Counted from the stretch's first letter, positions 13,263 to 25,744 are shown. The stretch is DNA of 64,000 bases from Procambarus clarkii (GCF_040958095.1 NC_091172.1:8275111-8339110); one strand, 5' to 3'. The notes: generated by a model from the sequence alone, not told the origin. A program made the numbers and translations.

Positions 13263-13802
13263 AAGACACAAAAATATTTTACCATTCTCCCAAACTTGCA
13301 AAATAAAAAGATGTGGAAACCGTTATTTTCAACGGGATTTTCGAAAATGATTAAAGTAATGACTAAATGTTAATTAAAAAGTACTGAGACTACCACTACT
13401 AGATGAGGTACCCGGCAATGCCCGGGTCGAACCGGTGACCGGGACGCCTCGAAATATTATTCGATTTGAGTTGATCTCAAGTCTGGTCAGGGTCCATCTT
13501 GAAAATATACATTCCCTAGTCCATCGTGGTTTACAAAGAAAAAATATAATAATAATTCAAGGACTCTGTGAACCACCTTCCACCGGCTTTGTGCCGGTGA
13601 CGTTGGAAGTTGACTCAGACCCGGCCATGTTGATCACCTACCCTTCATTATTCACCATAAAAAGCTGAGAGAGGTTAACCCCAAGTGTCTGTCCAGCAAC
13701 ATTTGAAAAACGTTTTAATTGATAAATGTAAATACTATATCTAATGGTAAAAATAACCGCGGAAGTCTGCTTGGTGTCCTCGCTAAATATGGCTGGACCG
13801 TT
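13263..13802. other. Unassigned DNA, possibly a dispersed repeat at 13400-13650
   Basis: 13400-13440 contains GTACCCGGCAATGCCCGGGT with an inverted CCCGG…CCGGG core. It looks like part of a dispersed decapod repeat, but I cannot name it. No gene is seen. Confidence 0.35.
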
Positions 13803-13805
13803 GGT

Positions 13806-14002
13806 CTCCCCCACTGGACCAGACGATGGTCTCCACCACTGGACCAGACGATGGTCTCCACCACTGGACCAGACGATGGTCTCCCCCACTGGACCAGACG
13901 ATGGTCTCCACCACTGGACCAGACGATGGTCTCCACCACTGGACCAGACGATGGTCTCCACCACTGGACCAGACGAAGGTCTCCACCACTGGACCAGACG
14001 CA
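13806..14002. repeat. 25-bp minisatellite, about 8 copies
   Basis: Units of CTGGACCAGACGATGGTCTC plus CACCA (or CCCCA) are spaced 25 bp apart (13814, 13839 and so on). All six frames stay largely open for about 200 bp, which accounts for the overlapping frames on both strands. Confidence 0.95.
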
Positions 14003-14793
14003 GCTTCCACTCATCACCAGCTCGGATACACTGGACCTCAACGTATGAGTGACCCTTGTCAATATTAAGACATATATATATACCATCTCACAATGTCTTG
14101 ATATATACCAAAATAACAAGCGTTGTAAACACTTAACAACATATTTGAACCTGAGTATACACGGATTTACACCGCAAAGACAACAAAAACAAATAACAAA
14201 TTTACCCATCAGTTCCTGGCAGCGTTCTTAATTGTTTACAAACCCCACCCCCAAAAAATAATAAATAACTTCCACATATGTTGATGACATTGACACACAC
14301 GTTTTATTAATCTCGCGGGAAGAAAACACCAGCCCACAATCTGAAGACACCTGGGACGAGTCGCTCCATTACTATGCAAGAGATTCCCAACGCCCCGGGG
14401 GCTATGGGAATACGAGTCAGGGCAGACTCCTGCCTGTCTGCTGGACCAACCTCGCAGGAGCCTCAGAGTCTTGCTGCCTCGTTCGCCACAGTCTGAAGGA
14501 ACAGTTGCCTCAGCATCACCATCAAACGGTCTCAGGCGCGCTGAGCTTGGATGGTGTGATGAAGACAATTCTCCGGAGGCTGTGCTTCATCTTGGTAGAG
14601 TGGGAGAGGCATCATTCCAAGCTGATGTGAGACGGAGTAATGTCATCGGAAACGCGTGTGAGTGAGAGGTATAGAGAGAGAGAAGTGAGTCAGGAGACAC
14701 TCCTCTCACACACTTTATTCAAAGAGAGAGAGACATAGAGACTGAGATACAGATAGAGAAAGAAAGAGATAAATATATGTGCAATTTATTTCT
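14003..14793. other. Unassigned DNA
   Basis: No gene or element is recognised. The 110-codon minus-strand frame at 14236-14568 shows no motif. 14660-14775 is GA-rich. Confidence 0.5.
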
Positions 14794-15292
14794 CATCTAT
14801 CCATCTATATATCCAACTATCTATCTATCCGTCAATCCATCTATTTATCCGCCTATATATTCATCTATCCATTCATCTACCCATATATCCAATCATCCAT
14901 TAATTTTTCCGTTCATCTACCCATCCATATATCTGTCTATGCCTCCATCTGTCTATCTATCCATCCACCCGTCTATCCGTCTGTCAAATCATTTTTATTC
15001 TATCTATTCTTCCATCTATCCATCTACCTTTCAATTTATCTATCAAAAAATCTATACATAAATCTACACATTCATCCATCTATACTTCCATCAACTATTC
15101 ATCCACTTATATTTCCATCCATTTATCTGTTCATCTATCCATGTATATATTCATGAATCCATTCATCTGTATATCCATGTATCAACTCATCTCTATCCGC
15201 CTATCCATCCATCAATTGACTGTCTTCTATCTAACCCTCTATCTATCTATCCAGCCATCTATCTATTGTCTGTCTCTCTCTCTATATATATA
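14794..15292. repeat. Imperfect ATCY tetranucleotide repeat, about 500 bp
   Basis: Mixed ATCT/ATCC/ATCA tetramers (TCTATCTATCCATC and similar) run throughout, with enough substitutions to suggest an old microsatellite. The Ile-Tyr-Pro-Ser frames are artefacts. Confidence 0.92.
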
Positions 15293-16328
15293 TTAATTTG
15301 TCTCTCTCTTATAGAAAATATAATTGTCTAATATGTGAGTGGACGCTAATGAGAGGAACTTAATAAGTCTCAAAATACTAAAAAACAATAGTGACCCGTT
15401 ACTCTGATAACGAGCCATGACTTGAGATGCCTCTGGAGCTGGAGAAGAATCCCTTGTTTTATGTGAGTAAGGGAAAATTACCGACAGCAGGAAATTTCTG
15501 TTAATTTTCCCGAGATCATTGAATAATGATGCATATTACTATATGAAATCTTTTTTTTTAATAGTTTGTTTTGAAAATATTTAGCTGTTTATAAAGTAAC
15601 AGAACCAAAAATCGTCGTGGGGATCCGAATGTGATCCTAGCACGTTGTATTCTGCAGACTGGCGACCAGCCTATGTTCATCCCGTACCCCAGACGAGTCC
15701 CCTCTGCTAATTTAGGTGATTCTAGGTGAAAGACAAACTGTCTGTATTAGGGGGGGGGGGGGTAGCAGGGATTGCCCCGTTATGTCAGTCTCTCTTCCTC
15801 TGAACATACATTCCCAGGAAGCATGGTAACCATGTTACTTTTAAATACCCTTCCTGATCCTTCCCCCCCCCCTCCCCTCGTCTGATTTGATATGGCTTGA
15901 AACAGCGTTCTAGTTGTTCCCAGACACGTGTCTTAACGCCCTCGGCTACGACGAGAGAAAAGCCATTTAACACAGAACTCCAACCAATTCACTTGGAGTG
16001 TCTGACGGCCCCAACTGGTGCCCAACCAGTGTTTTATGAATGACCCGCCTACACTCTGGCCTGCTGGTGATTGTGCTCTCACCCTTAATTACATCCTTCA
16101 GAACACAACTTCGAATAGACAAACACTTTCTCTTATGGTATAGATATATATTTTTTTAAGGTGGTTCCAAATGATAAAATTCTATGGGCTCGACTAATTA
16201 CCTTCCTTGTTAATAATGTTACTAATTTCATGGGGATCTCCAGTGGAGCAGCCTACCTGTCTACGGAAGGAATGAGGCTGATCATGTCTGTCTTCTTTTG
16301 TAACTCCGTCCCTTCTTCGTCAGTTACA
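15293..16328. other. Unassigned DNA
   Basis: No recognisable gene. A G run lies at 15751-15761. Confidence 0.45.
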
Positions 16329-16389
16329 CCCCCCCTCTCCCTCTCTTTCTCTCTCTCTCTCCCCCCCCCCCCTCTCTCTCTCTCTCTCC
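16329..16389. repeat. (CT)n / poly(C) tract
   Basis: C-rich and CT dinucleotide low-complexity sequence. Confidence 0.9.
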
Positions 16390-17235
16390 TTCTACTTCCC
16401 ATCAAAACCTGAATAATTTATGGTGCAACATTTCGTGAAGGCAGGATGGGGAGAGTGCAGGTGCATACCCTGCATCTCAGGCTTAAAGCTGACTGTAGAG
16501 CTCCAGGTGTACCGGAGGCCGGTGTTCTGGTAATGAGTTAACGGCATGATGAATAAGGATACGTCGCCGTGTACGAAACAAACATTCATCACTTATATAT
16601 TTGTGGCTCATGCACTCAGTAACTTTATATATATTGACTTGGAACTTTTGGAACTACTTGGAACTTTTTGTTCCAAGTAGCGAATCTTTAACAACAACAA
16701 CAACGCCACCTGTTAGTCTTCCTGGTGGACCAAAACGAGATTTTCTGTATTTAAATTATTGCGGCATCGGAGTCCCATAGGCTTACAATTTATCTCTCGA
16801 TAGTGATATAATTTATATACATACTTAAGGTGTAACAGACGGTACATGGGATTGCCTGTCTTCTCACTACTCTGTCTCTGTCTGTGTGTGTGTCTCTCTC
16901 TCTTTAAACTAAGATTAAAGATCATTCGGGCTGTCGATTGAAGTATCGAGCGCAACTGCAAGTATGAGCTGTTATCCTACATCAGCTCATCTGAAGCCTG
17001 CTCCTAGAGACTCGTTTATTTCATGAAAATGTTAATTGAAACTAATTAATCATCAATAATGAACAGGTACCTGGTGAAACTGCATGGAAGAGTTGTAATC
17101 TTGCCTCAGCTCAGTTGAAACCTACTCCTAGGAACCCATTTATTTCATGAGTTTATTATATGCATCATTAGGAATAAACTTTATTTAACTCTGAGTAATA
17201 ATCATATAAGAAATAGGATGGGCCTGAAGCCAACT
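16390..17235. other. Unassigned DNA with a short perfect hairpin
   Basis: No gene is recognised. 16654-16664 (CTACTTGGAAC) and 16670-16680 (GTTCCAAGTAG) form a perfect 11-bp stem around a TTTTT loop, followed by (AAC)n at 16691. 16860-16908 is a CT/GT tract. Confidence 0.6.
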
Positions 17236-17500
17236 TTATGCCCGAGCCTTAATGTAATCAGTTGACCAGCTGATCTCCCTTGTGACCCGCTGAGCAAACA
17301 AGTTGCAGATGCGAGTCAGCCTAGGAATGAATGAACGCCGCTGGAGTGATGTTCTTGAAAAAAAGCAGTTCCAGCACGAGGGTGTTGAAGGTTGAGAGCC
17401 TACTGTTGCGGGTGCCAACTGCTGGTTGTCCACGATGTTGTGCCCCTTACGGAAGTTTGAGAATGTTGTGGGGAAACTCCAGGCAGCTATTCTCTTTTTT
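17236..17500 (-). pseudogene. Possible remnant of a retrotransposon C-terminal domain
   Basis: The minus strand encodes a 65-codon frame whose middle reads RRSFIPRLTRICNLF. This loosely resembles the 'RRSFIPR…LWN.LP' pattern near the C terminus of several non-LTR reverse transcriptases, with the expected Trp changed. There is no catalytic motif. A chance resemblance cannot be excluded. Confidence 0.25.
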
Positions 17501-19169
17501 AAATTGACTTTAATAAGATAAAGTTCTGTCTTATTTATTTTCTTAGTAAGTAAGAATTAATTGAGTGAACTGTATGTACTTGATTAAACTGCCTGAAATT
17601 ATCTCACACACTGTTGGGGGGACAATTTGTAGCTTAAACCACTTTGAGGTGGCTCCTTCTTAAACTACCAATTGTTTACCCTTTATTATAAATATCATAC
17701 CACATATGGTGGTCCACTTTATTATTATCATACCACATATGGTGGTCTAATCTACTAGTAATAATTACTAATTATGAATACTAATACTACTATAACAAAA
17801 GAGGGCTTAGCTGTTCCTGTAGTAGGGGCCTGCTAAGGCTGTGTAATGTAGTATCAAGATGGGTGTGGCCCTGTGCCTCTTTGTGCCACGTAATGGCGGT
17901 CGTGAAGCTACAAGCTCTGGCATCCAGCTAGGTACATTATGTGTAAAGTTCAACTGTCTGCTTAGCATCTTGCACCCCAAAACACAATTTACCTGCATGG
18001 GATACAAGGAATTAATAACAGTTCCCTAAATATATCTATTACAGGTGTGACATGGTATATGAGGGTGTAATCTGGGGTACACGTACTTCGTTGTTGTTTT
18101 ATTCCTACATCGTGACCGCTTCTACCCATTGACTCAAAAATGTGCACATAATTGATATACAATACTTGGCAAGACGGATACGGTCGTTGCTGTGATAGTT
18201 GTGGTGTTGTCGTGGTAGTTTTCTTGGAGCAGAGTAAGTCTACTCCAAGGTGACTAATATCACAACACGTGAGCACCCATTGTTTGTTGTGGTCAAGGGT
18301 GTGAGAGTGACGCTCTATGTGGGGCCGACGCCCTAAGGGCCTGGTTCCACTTCTCAAGTAATTTACATTAACAAGGGAATCAAACTATATTTTGGTGTTA
18401 GTAATTTTATTCAGTCTTGTTGATTACTTTTTTGTTAAATTTAAATACAAGACTGTTGTATAAACAATATTAGAACATTGTAATTATACGTGTTGTCTAT
18501 GACGTCACGGGATCTCCCCATTTCTTTCCTGAAGGGAAAACGAAAAAGGGGATACTATGTTATGTGTGTGTGTCGGTTTCCGACAAATGTTGGTCTTGTA
18601 CATAACAGTAAGACCACCAACGTCACGACGGTGTTGCAGGCTCTGATGTTCAGACCGTTCCCACCAGACTTGGTCAAGACTAGAGATAAGCCTTCCTTGC
18701 ACGGCTCTCCACTTTGTCCAAAAGTTAGATGAATGATGGGGGGGGGGGGGGGGGGCAAGCAATCCATGAGAGGGCTGTGTCACGTCCTTCTTGTTGGTGT
18801 TGTTAATCTGTCACGGCCTCGCCCTTAATATCCTGTCATGTGTTTGGCTGTACCTCCCTAGGCTAATACTCTGGCCATATGGTTAGCTGCACTTGTCTGT
18901 CTAAGGATGTATGATGTTAGTCTGCTGGTGAAGCCCAGAGAAGTCCCCAAAGGAACATAGAAACATATAGGTCGAGTGACGCAAATATATTTTTACAAAT
19001 AAATAACTTGCAACAGGGTAAATTATTCAGGGGAAACTCTCCATATCCTTCATGTACATTCGTGGAAAAGTAATCCCTTACCTCCAGTTATGACTGAATT
19101 AGATATACAATAGCCTGAAGTTAATCTCATTAAAACCCTTAAATAAGTAAGGCTGTGGGTTCAGATAAG
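17501..19169. other. Unassigned DNA
   Basis: No gene or element is recognised. A 21-bp direct repeat containing ACCACATATGGTGGTC occurs at 17694-17714 and 17727-17747. A run of about 22 G lies at 18739-18756. Open frames at 17807-18357(-) and 18490-18783 have no motif. Confidence 0.45.
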
Positions 19170-19960
19170 ATTAGCTCAAGATTATTGGGTAACTGTGCTG
19201 ACCTGTTGACTCAAACTCTCCCACGCCTCTACCAACTCTCTCTAGCTCAAGGAATTTGACCCTCTCTATGGAAGATATCAGAACTTGTTCCAGTACACAA
19301 AATGTAGAACTATTCATTAGTCGGTGACTACAGACAAGTGTCACTGCTTTCAATTACTGGTAGAACTCTTGAGACATTTATCACTGCAAATTATATAATT
19401 TTTTTAACCATCATTGGCTACTTTGTGATCAGCAATAAAGTTTTAGAATAGGCCAATCTGCTGCTGATCTCACTGGATGAGTCCAAGATCAGCTTTGTTG
19501 CTCTGGACAGAACATGTGTCTCTGATCGAGTCTGGCACTCTGGATTAGAAGCCAAGCTTCAAGCACTTGGTATCTCGGGCCCCATTTTACAGCTTAAAAG
19601 GGACTATCTTCAAGAAAGGACTCAAAGAGTATTTCTTAATGGAGCAGAATCCGAAAGCCATTCAGTTGGTGCTAGTTCATTCCACGACACACTACCACCT
19701 GGTAGTGTGTCGTGGAATGTCTATATCAATGATCATTCATTGAAGCTTAAGTCTGTGCTGACGAAAAATGCCAACGTCTTCAAGAGTCATTAATTACAAA
19801 CTTTCAGCAATTTCTACCTGGGGAAGGAGAAGGCAAGTCACATTTGCGACTGAGAAAACACAGGCGATGGTGATAACTAGACAGCATATTATAAATCTTA
19901 CAGGAATTATTAATCTTTCCTGCCTCTACTCTTCACGGACGCCGTCTTGTTGACGCGGCT
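19170..19960 (+). mobile_element. Non-LTR retrotransposon remnant of a second lineage
   Basis: The + strand shows, across frameshifts, the order of a non-LTR reverse transcriptase. A block near 19450-19540 reads …ALDRTCVSDRVWHSGLEAKL, matching the 'FDRVWH' motif A form. It is followed by LQALGISGPI, LQERTQRVFLNGA and SHSVGAS. Then GSVSWNVYINDH stands where [17 protein letters not shown] is expected. After 19790 comes YKLSAISTWGRRRQVTF and KTQAMVITRQH. The motif A form differs from the CR1-like family here (CQKAFDTV), so this is another clade. A perfect hairpin at 19678-19719 replaces the centre of the PQGSVLGP motif. It is dead. Confidence 0.85.
19678..19719. repeat. Perfect 20-bp inverted repeat with 2-nt loop
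   Basis: 19678-19697 (CATTCCACGACACACTACCA) pairs without mismatch with 19700-19719 around the loop CC. It lies inside the RT remnant, where the parental family normally has the [12 protein letters not shown] codons. Confidence 0.97.
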
Positions 19961-20295
19961 TTGATACCCAACATGAAGCTTAGTCCTGGCTATGTTTCTG
20001 TTGACTCTTCTCTTTCACAGTATATACTCAAATGCTCTAGCTTTTCTAAGAAACGTGACCTGACCTAATCCTACCGCCCCCCTTTTTCTTACCCTACTTT
20101 TATTCTTACATGTCCAACTCTTACTTCATCCCAAAAATTATTACACTAATCCCATTCATACCATTTATCATATTCTTACCTCCTACCTTCTTCACTTGTT
20201 CGCCTTACTGTTACCTTCTTCAAGAATTTACTTTGTTCTCTTACCTGCACCTCACCTCATTCTCTTTATTTCTCATGCCTTCCTCTCTCTCCCAT
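19961..20295. other. Unassigned, pyrimidine-rich DNA
   Basis: A T/C-rich stretch with no recognisable gene. It leads into the dispersed repeat at 20296. Confidence 0.45.
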
Positions 20296-20412
20296 CACAC
20301 ACAACGTGATAATGGTCCAGGACGGACCGAAACGTCGTCGTTACATTGTCTTCTTGTGTGTGGTCTGGTCATGTCTTAAGTCACGTTAATGTGACTCATC
20401 GTCTGCATATGT
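20296..20412 (+). repeat. Dispersed decapod-type repeat
   Basis: GGTCCAGGACGGACCGAAAC, GTCGTCG, TGTGTGGTCTGGTC and GTGACTCATCGTCTGCATATG occur in the order that I recall from a high-copy decapod dispersed repeat. The class is not evident from the sequence alone. Confidence 0.5.
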
Positions 20413-20667
20413 TTTCTCTATGAGTCAAACTGAAGATGTTCCCCTCTACTTATGAACCAAACTGTAGATGTTCCGTTTACAGAATCATAAGGAGCTCCTT
20501 GTGTCAAGAGGTTGGCTATCAGCCAGTCTTGACAACACACAAACCAACGACTGGTTCATGAGAGAAAACGGTCGTCAGGATTGTGGAGTATAACAGCATT
20601 ACATAACAGTAACATGGAGACACGAGCGTGACAAACGTTACTGCCCTTCACCTTCCTCTCAGCCAGC

Positions 20668-20915
20668 AAGGGAGCCGGTCGGCCGAGCGGACAGCACACT
20701 GGATTTGTGATCCTGGGTTCGATCCCAGGCGCCGGCGAGAAACAATGGGCAGAGTTTCTTTCACCCTATGCCCCTGTTACCTAGCAGTAAAATAGGTACC
20801 TGGGTGTTAGTCAGCTGTCACGGGCTGCTTCCTGGGGGTGGAGGCCTGGTCGAGGGCCGGGCCGCGGGGACACTAAAAAGCCCCGAAATCATCTCAAGAT
20901 AACCTCAAGATAGCA
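20668..20915 (+). mobile_element. tRNA-derived SINE, nearly full length
   Basis: The head GGGAGCCGGTCGGCCGAGCG has an A-box-like sequence. The T-arm CCTGGGTTCGATCCCAGG carries the B box at 20716-20725, the internal RNA polymerase III promoter pattern. The core follows (AATGGGCAGAGTTTCTTTCA, CCTGTTACCTAGCAGTAAAA), and the tail GGAGGCCTGGTCGAGGGCC ends in AAGATAACCTCAAGA. It is the best-preserved SINE in the window. Its tail differs from that of the 7535-7826 SINE although head and core are shared. Confidence 0.9.
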
Positions 20916-21974
20916 TGGTAATGTCGATGTCGTGATGGAAGTAAGAAACAGAATGACTATAAATGATAATTTTTATTATCACATTTCATAAAAAAAACAT
21001 AAATGTAGTGAACCAAACAATAGGAAAATTATAATTCTGCAAAATAATATTAATACAAATTAAATGTATAATATAACAATAAAAATACTAATACTAATAA
21101 TGAAAATCATAATTATAATATAGTAAAGTAATATTGGCAGAGTTATCATAGAAATTACAATGTGCCTTTACGAGTAAAAAAAAAAAATTGCTGCAATTTG
21201 AACAGCAGGTTTTCAAATGCAAAGCGGGAATAATTCACATAATTCACTTTGTGCAACAGATCCGGCAAAGCTTTCATCGTGGCAGTGACAACACTGTACA
21301 CACACACATACACTCACACACCCCTCCCCACTCCCCCCTACCACCCGCCCCCCTAAAACCCAGGAAAGCCTACCCATAATATATTTTGACTGATGTTCCT
21401 TAATGGCTACGCTAGAAGTTGTCACCCAAAATATGCTAAATTTTGGAACACATTTGGCAACCATTACAAATGTTGTCCAAATGTATGACACAAACAATCG
21501 TAGTGTTAAAAAAAAGTATGGAATCCCTGTACTGCTGCACGAACCGTAAGGAACAAGTGTAGTTCTAATTTGTTTTCATCTTTATTTAATAAAATAAATA
21601 TAAATCATATATACATAATTTTTACAAAGCAATACTACATTACATATACAGTAGTATAATTCTGACAAATTTCAAAGCCAACTAGACATGTTAAAAAATT
21701 ATGACTGTGTTATAAATTTAATATTTCAAAAACAGCTGCAGTTCCCATACGATATATCAAATCCTCGATTTATAAAACGATCGCATCATGAACTTAAATG
21801 TGGTTCTCGCGGCTAAAAAGTTTGACTTAAACTAAATTCACTCAGAAAATCTTTTCAACACGAACTGCATGGATTTTAAAACCTGGCTTTTCTCTTTCAG
21901 TGATTCATAGGACAAGTACATTATAGCGCTGTGTGGTGATATGTGAGCTGTCGCCTTCCTTGTGAGTTAGTGTA
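20916..21974. other. Unassigned AT-rich DNA
   Basis: No gene is recognised. It contains an A run at 21176-21187 and a short CA/C-rich tract at 21297-21355. Confidence 0.5.
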
Positions 21975-23950
21975 GGGGCTCCCACCACCATCTGTCTGCT
22001 GGCTCTCACAACCATCTGTCTGCTGGCTCTCACGCCACTATCTGTCTGCTGGCTCTCACGACCCCATCTGTCTGCTGGCTCTCACGCCACTATCTGTCTG
22101 CTGGCTCTCACGACCCCATCTGTCTGCTGGCTCTCACGACCCCATCTGTCTGCTGGCTCTCACGCCACTATCTGTCTGCTGGCTCTCACGCCTCCATCTG
22201 TCTGCTGGCTCTCACGCCACTATCTGTCTGCTGGCTCTCACGCCTCCCTCTGTCTGCTGGCTCTCACGCCACCATCTGCCTGCTGGCTCTCACGCCATTA
22301 TCTGTCTGCTGGCTCTCACGCCACCATCTGTCTGCTGGCTTTCACGCTACCATCTGTCTGCTAGCTCTCACGCCACCATCTGTCTGCTGGCTCTCACCCC
22401 ACCATCTGTCTGCTGGCTTGCTCTCACGACCCCATCTGTCTGCTGGCTCTCACGCCACTATCTGTCTGCTGGCTCTCACGCCTCCATCTGTCTGCTGGCT
22501 CTCACGCTACTATCTGTCTGCTGGCTCTCACGCCTCCATCTGTCTGCTGGCTCTCACGCCACCATCTATCTGCTTTCTCTCACGCCATTATCTGTCTGCT
22601 GGCTCTCACGCCACCATCTGTCTGCTGGCTCTCACGCTACCATCTGTCTGCTAGCTCTCACGCCACCATCTGTCTGCTGGCTCTCACGCCACCATCTGTC
22701 TGCTGGCTCTCACGTCTCCATCTGTCTGCTGGCTCTCACGCCACTATCTATCTGCTGGCTCTCACGCCACTATCTGTCTGCTGGCTCTCACGCCACCATC
22801 TGTCTGCTGGCTCTCACGCTACCATCTGTCTGCTGGCTCTCACAACCATCTGTCTGCTGGCTCTCACGCCACTATCTGTCTGCTGGCTCTCACGACCCCA
22901 TCTGTCTGCTGGCTCTCACGCTACTATCTGTCTGCTGGCTCTCACGACCCCATCTGTCTGCTGGCTCTCACGACCCCATCTGTCTGCTGGCTCTCACGCC
23001 ACTATCTGTCTGCTGGCTCTCACGCCTCCATCTGTCTGCTGGCTCTCACGCCACTATCTGTCTGCTGGCTCTCACGCCTCCATCTGTCTGCTGGCTCTCA
23101 CGCCACCATCTGCCTGCTGGCTCTCACGCCATTATCTGTCTGCTGGCTCTCACGCCACCATCTGTCTGCTGGCTCTCACGCTACCATCTGTCTGCTAGCT
23201 CTCACGCCACCATCTGTCTGCTGGCTCTCACCCCACCATCTGTCTGCTGGCTTGCTCTCACGACCCCATCTGTCTGCTGGCTCTCACGCCACTATCTGTC
23301 TGCTGGCTCTCACGCCTCCATCTGTCTGCTGGCTCTCACGCTACTATCTGTCTGCTGGCTCTCACGCCTCCATCTGTCTGCTGGCTCTCACGCCACCATC
23401 TATCTGCTTTCTCTCACGCCATTATCTGTCTGCTGGCTCTCACGCCACCATCTGTCTGCTGGCTCTCACGCTACCATCTGTCTGCTAGCTCTCACGCCAC
23501 CATCTGTCTGCTGGCTCTCACGCCACCATCTGTCTGCTGGCTCTCACGTCTCCATCTGTCTGCTGGCTCTCACGCCACTATCTATCTGCTGGCTCTCACG
23601 CCACCATCTGTCTGCTGGCTCTCACGCCACCATCTGTCTGCTGGCTCTCACGCTACCATCTGTCTGCTGGCTCTCACGCCACCATATGTCTGCTGGCTCT
23701 CACAACTCCATCTGTCTGCTGGCTCTCACGCCACCATATGTCTGCTGGCTCTCACGCCTCCATTTGTCTGCTGGCTCTCACGTCTCCATCTGCCTGCAGG
23801 CTCCCACACCACCATCTGTCTGCGGGCTCTCACGCCACCATCTGTCTGCTGGCTCTCACGCCACCATCTGTTTGCTGGCTCTCACGACCATCTGTCTGCT
23901 GGCTCTCACGACCATCTGTCTGCGGGCTCTCACGCCTCCATCTGTCTGCT
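21975..23950. repeat. 26-bp minisatellite, about 75 copies, with 834-bp internal duplication
   Basis: Units contain CTGGCTCTCACGCCACCATC plus TGTCTG, with variants GACCCC, CTACTA, CCTCCA and short forms (ACAACCATC). The pattern of variant units from 22003 to 22836 repeats almost exactly from 22837 to about 23670, an 834-bp shift. For example, the rare TGGCTTGCTCTCACG unit occurs near 22416 and 23250. Identical translated frames at 22418 and 23252 reflect this. Confidence 0.95.
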
Positions 23951-24007
23951 TTTGAGTGTAATACTGACTCATTGTGCACGCACCTGGCATGCACACATAC
24001 ACGCATC

Positions 24008-24190
24008 ACAGGGCTCCGCGGCTGAGCAGACAGCGCTCGGGGGTCGTAGTCCTAAGGTACCGGGTTCGATTCCCGGCCTAGATAGAAATAAATGGGCAGG
24101 GTTTCTTTCACCTGATTCCTCCCTCTTCATCTATCAGTGAATAGGTGCTAGGGAGTTAGACAGCTGCTACGGTGTAACACGGGGAAGGGG
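24008..24190 (+). mobile_element. tRNA-derived SINE
   Basis: The head GCGGCTGAGCAGACAGCGC has the A-box pattern and CCGGGTTCGATTCCCGG forms the T-arm with the B box. The core AAATGGGCAGGGTTTCTTTC continues to GTTAGACAGCTGCTACGG. The 3' tail seen in other copies is missing. Confidence 0.85.
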
Positions 24191-25434
24191 GGTTCTCGAT
24201 TGATCTTTCCTGCCTTTTTCTCTCCCTCTACCCGTATTCTTACTTTAGTTCTCTATACCCCGGGACCCCAAAACTTTCACTTGAGCCGACCCCACGCCAC
24301 GTGGTCTCAAGACGATACCGACTTGAGATTCTACAACCCGTATGAAGTGGACTAGGCTTCTAGCAAAACCCTAGGGTCGCCTTTACGCTGCCACCACCAG
24401 ACCTTTGCAACACCGAGCAACGATCGAGGTCTGGATCGATCATGCTAATCAATAACTTTGGGGCTTGATCCCCACTAGTAACATATACCCTTGGGTCTTA
24501 CTCGTGGAATTAAAAATCAATGGGAATGATGAATTCAGATTCGATGTTAGAATCGGCGCCCAATTCAACTCGGCCTTGTAGGGACCACATGACAAGGACA
24601 AATTCACTTACATATAACAAACACATGGAAGTTAATAAAAAGACAAATTACTAACTAATTAATTTATTCAAAATCTAAAACAAAATCTAAAGAGGAACAC
24701 TCCCTATCAATTTAACACTCCCTACTTGGCAATGAATTGGCTATCCCTATAAATAACCATAGCAACTATACCTCTATGTTGACCAGCTTGGGTAGAGTGC
24801 TGGTCTTGGGGGAGAGGTGAGATGGTTGACCTCCCCCAGTTGATCTCGATCCCACACTAATCTCTCCTCGTCTGGTCTTCCCCAGACTAGAACATTGTAT
24901 CCTTCCGCATAGTCTAAGTTTTACCAAGTTACTAGCAAGGTTTAAGTTTAACAACTAACCTCTATTGCACTGAATTGATCCAGATTGGTTGATTTATTTT
25001 AACTGAAGTTAAATTACACAAGCATCTTAAGGAAGGGCTTTTCCCGATCCCAAAATGGCTATATGACCTTTGAGAATTACTGAATGTGGAAACTGTTGAC
25101 CTATGACCGCCAGGTCACTCCGCAATAAAGAGTAGTCCTGATTCGTGACGTCACTGATGGTGACTTAACTCAATATCCTAATAATTAGAATACTCTTGAT
25201 ATTATAAACAGTAATATTATACAATACAATTTGAATGCAAAATGAATGAAGGCTAATTTCTCTAAATAAGTGAATACTATAGAATGGTTCATTATACGAA
25301 ACTATGAACAAAGACGTCAGCCATTTTGTGACTCAGACTTGCTAATCCCCAGAGGAATGCGCGTTGTGAGGTCAGGTCCCTACACGACTTCTGGAACCTT
25401 CTGGATAATTCTTACAAGCCTAGTTTTTGTTACA
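24191..25434. other. Unassigned DNA
   Basis: About 1.2 kb without a recognisable gene or element. It could be non-coding retrotransposon sequence, but I see no motif that shows this. Confidence 0.45.
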
Positions 25435-25744
25435 ACGGGCTGCTTCCTGGGAGTGGGGATGTGAGAGAGAAATATATGTAGTGGATATGATATAGAAAAA
25501 TAGGTTGGGAATTAATACATTACATAACAAACGGGTAGAAAGGCGGGGTCCAAGAGCTAACACCTCAGTCCTGCAGGCATCAATAGTAAATAGACACACA
25601 CACACACACACACACCGGCGTTATTAGATGACTGTGTACCACCGAGAACTCTTTAACAAGGATATTAAAAGAAACTGCACAGGGCCTCAGTGTACCTTCA
25701 GTACTGATATATAATTATTTAAGTAATTTATTTAATGATTAGTT
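25435..25744. other. Unassigned DNA with SINE-core scrap and (CA)n
   Basis: 25435-25458 (CGGGCTGCTTCCTGGGAGTG) matches the end of the SINE core. A (CA)n run lies at 25593-25614. The rest is unassigned. Confidence 0.45.

Noticed and set aside
14777..15156. Ser-Ile-Tyr-Pro repeat frames
   Set aside because: They are translations of the imperfect ATCY tetranucleotide tract.
20668..20740. tRNA gene
   Set aside because: The A and B boxes and T-arm are present, but the sequence continues into a SINE core and tail and the cloverleaf is incomplete. The same applies to 7545, 10085 and 24008.
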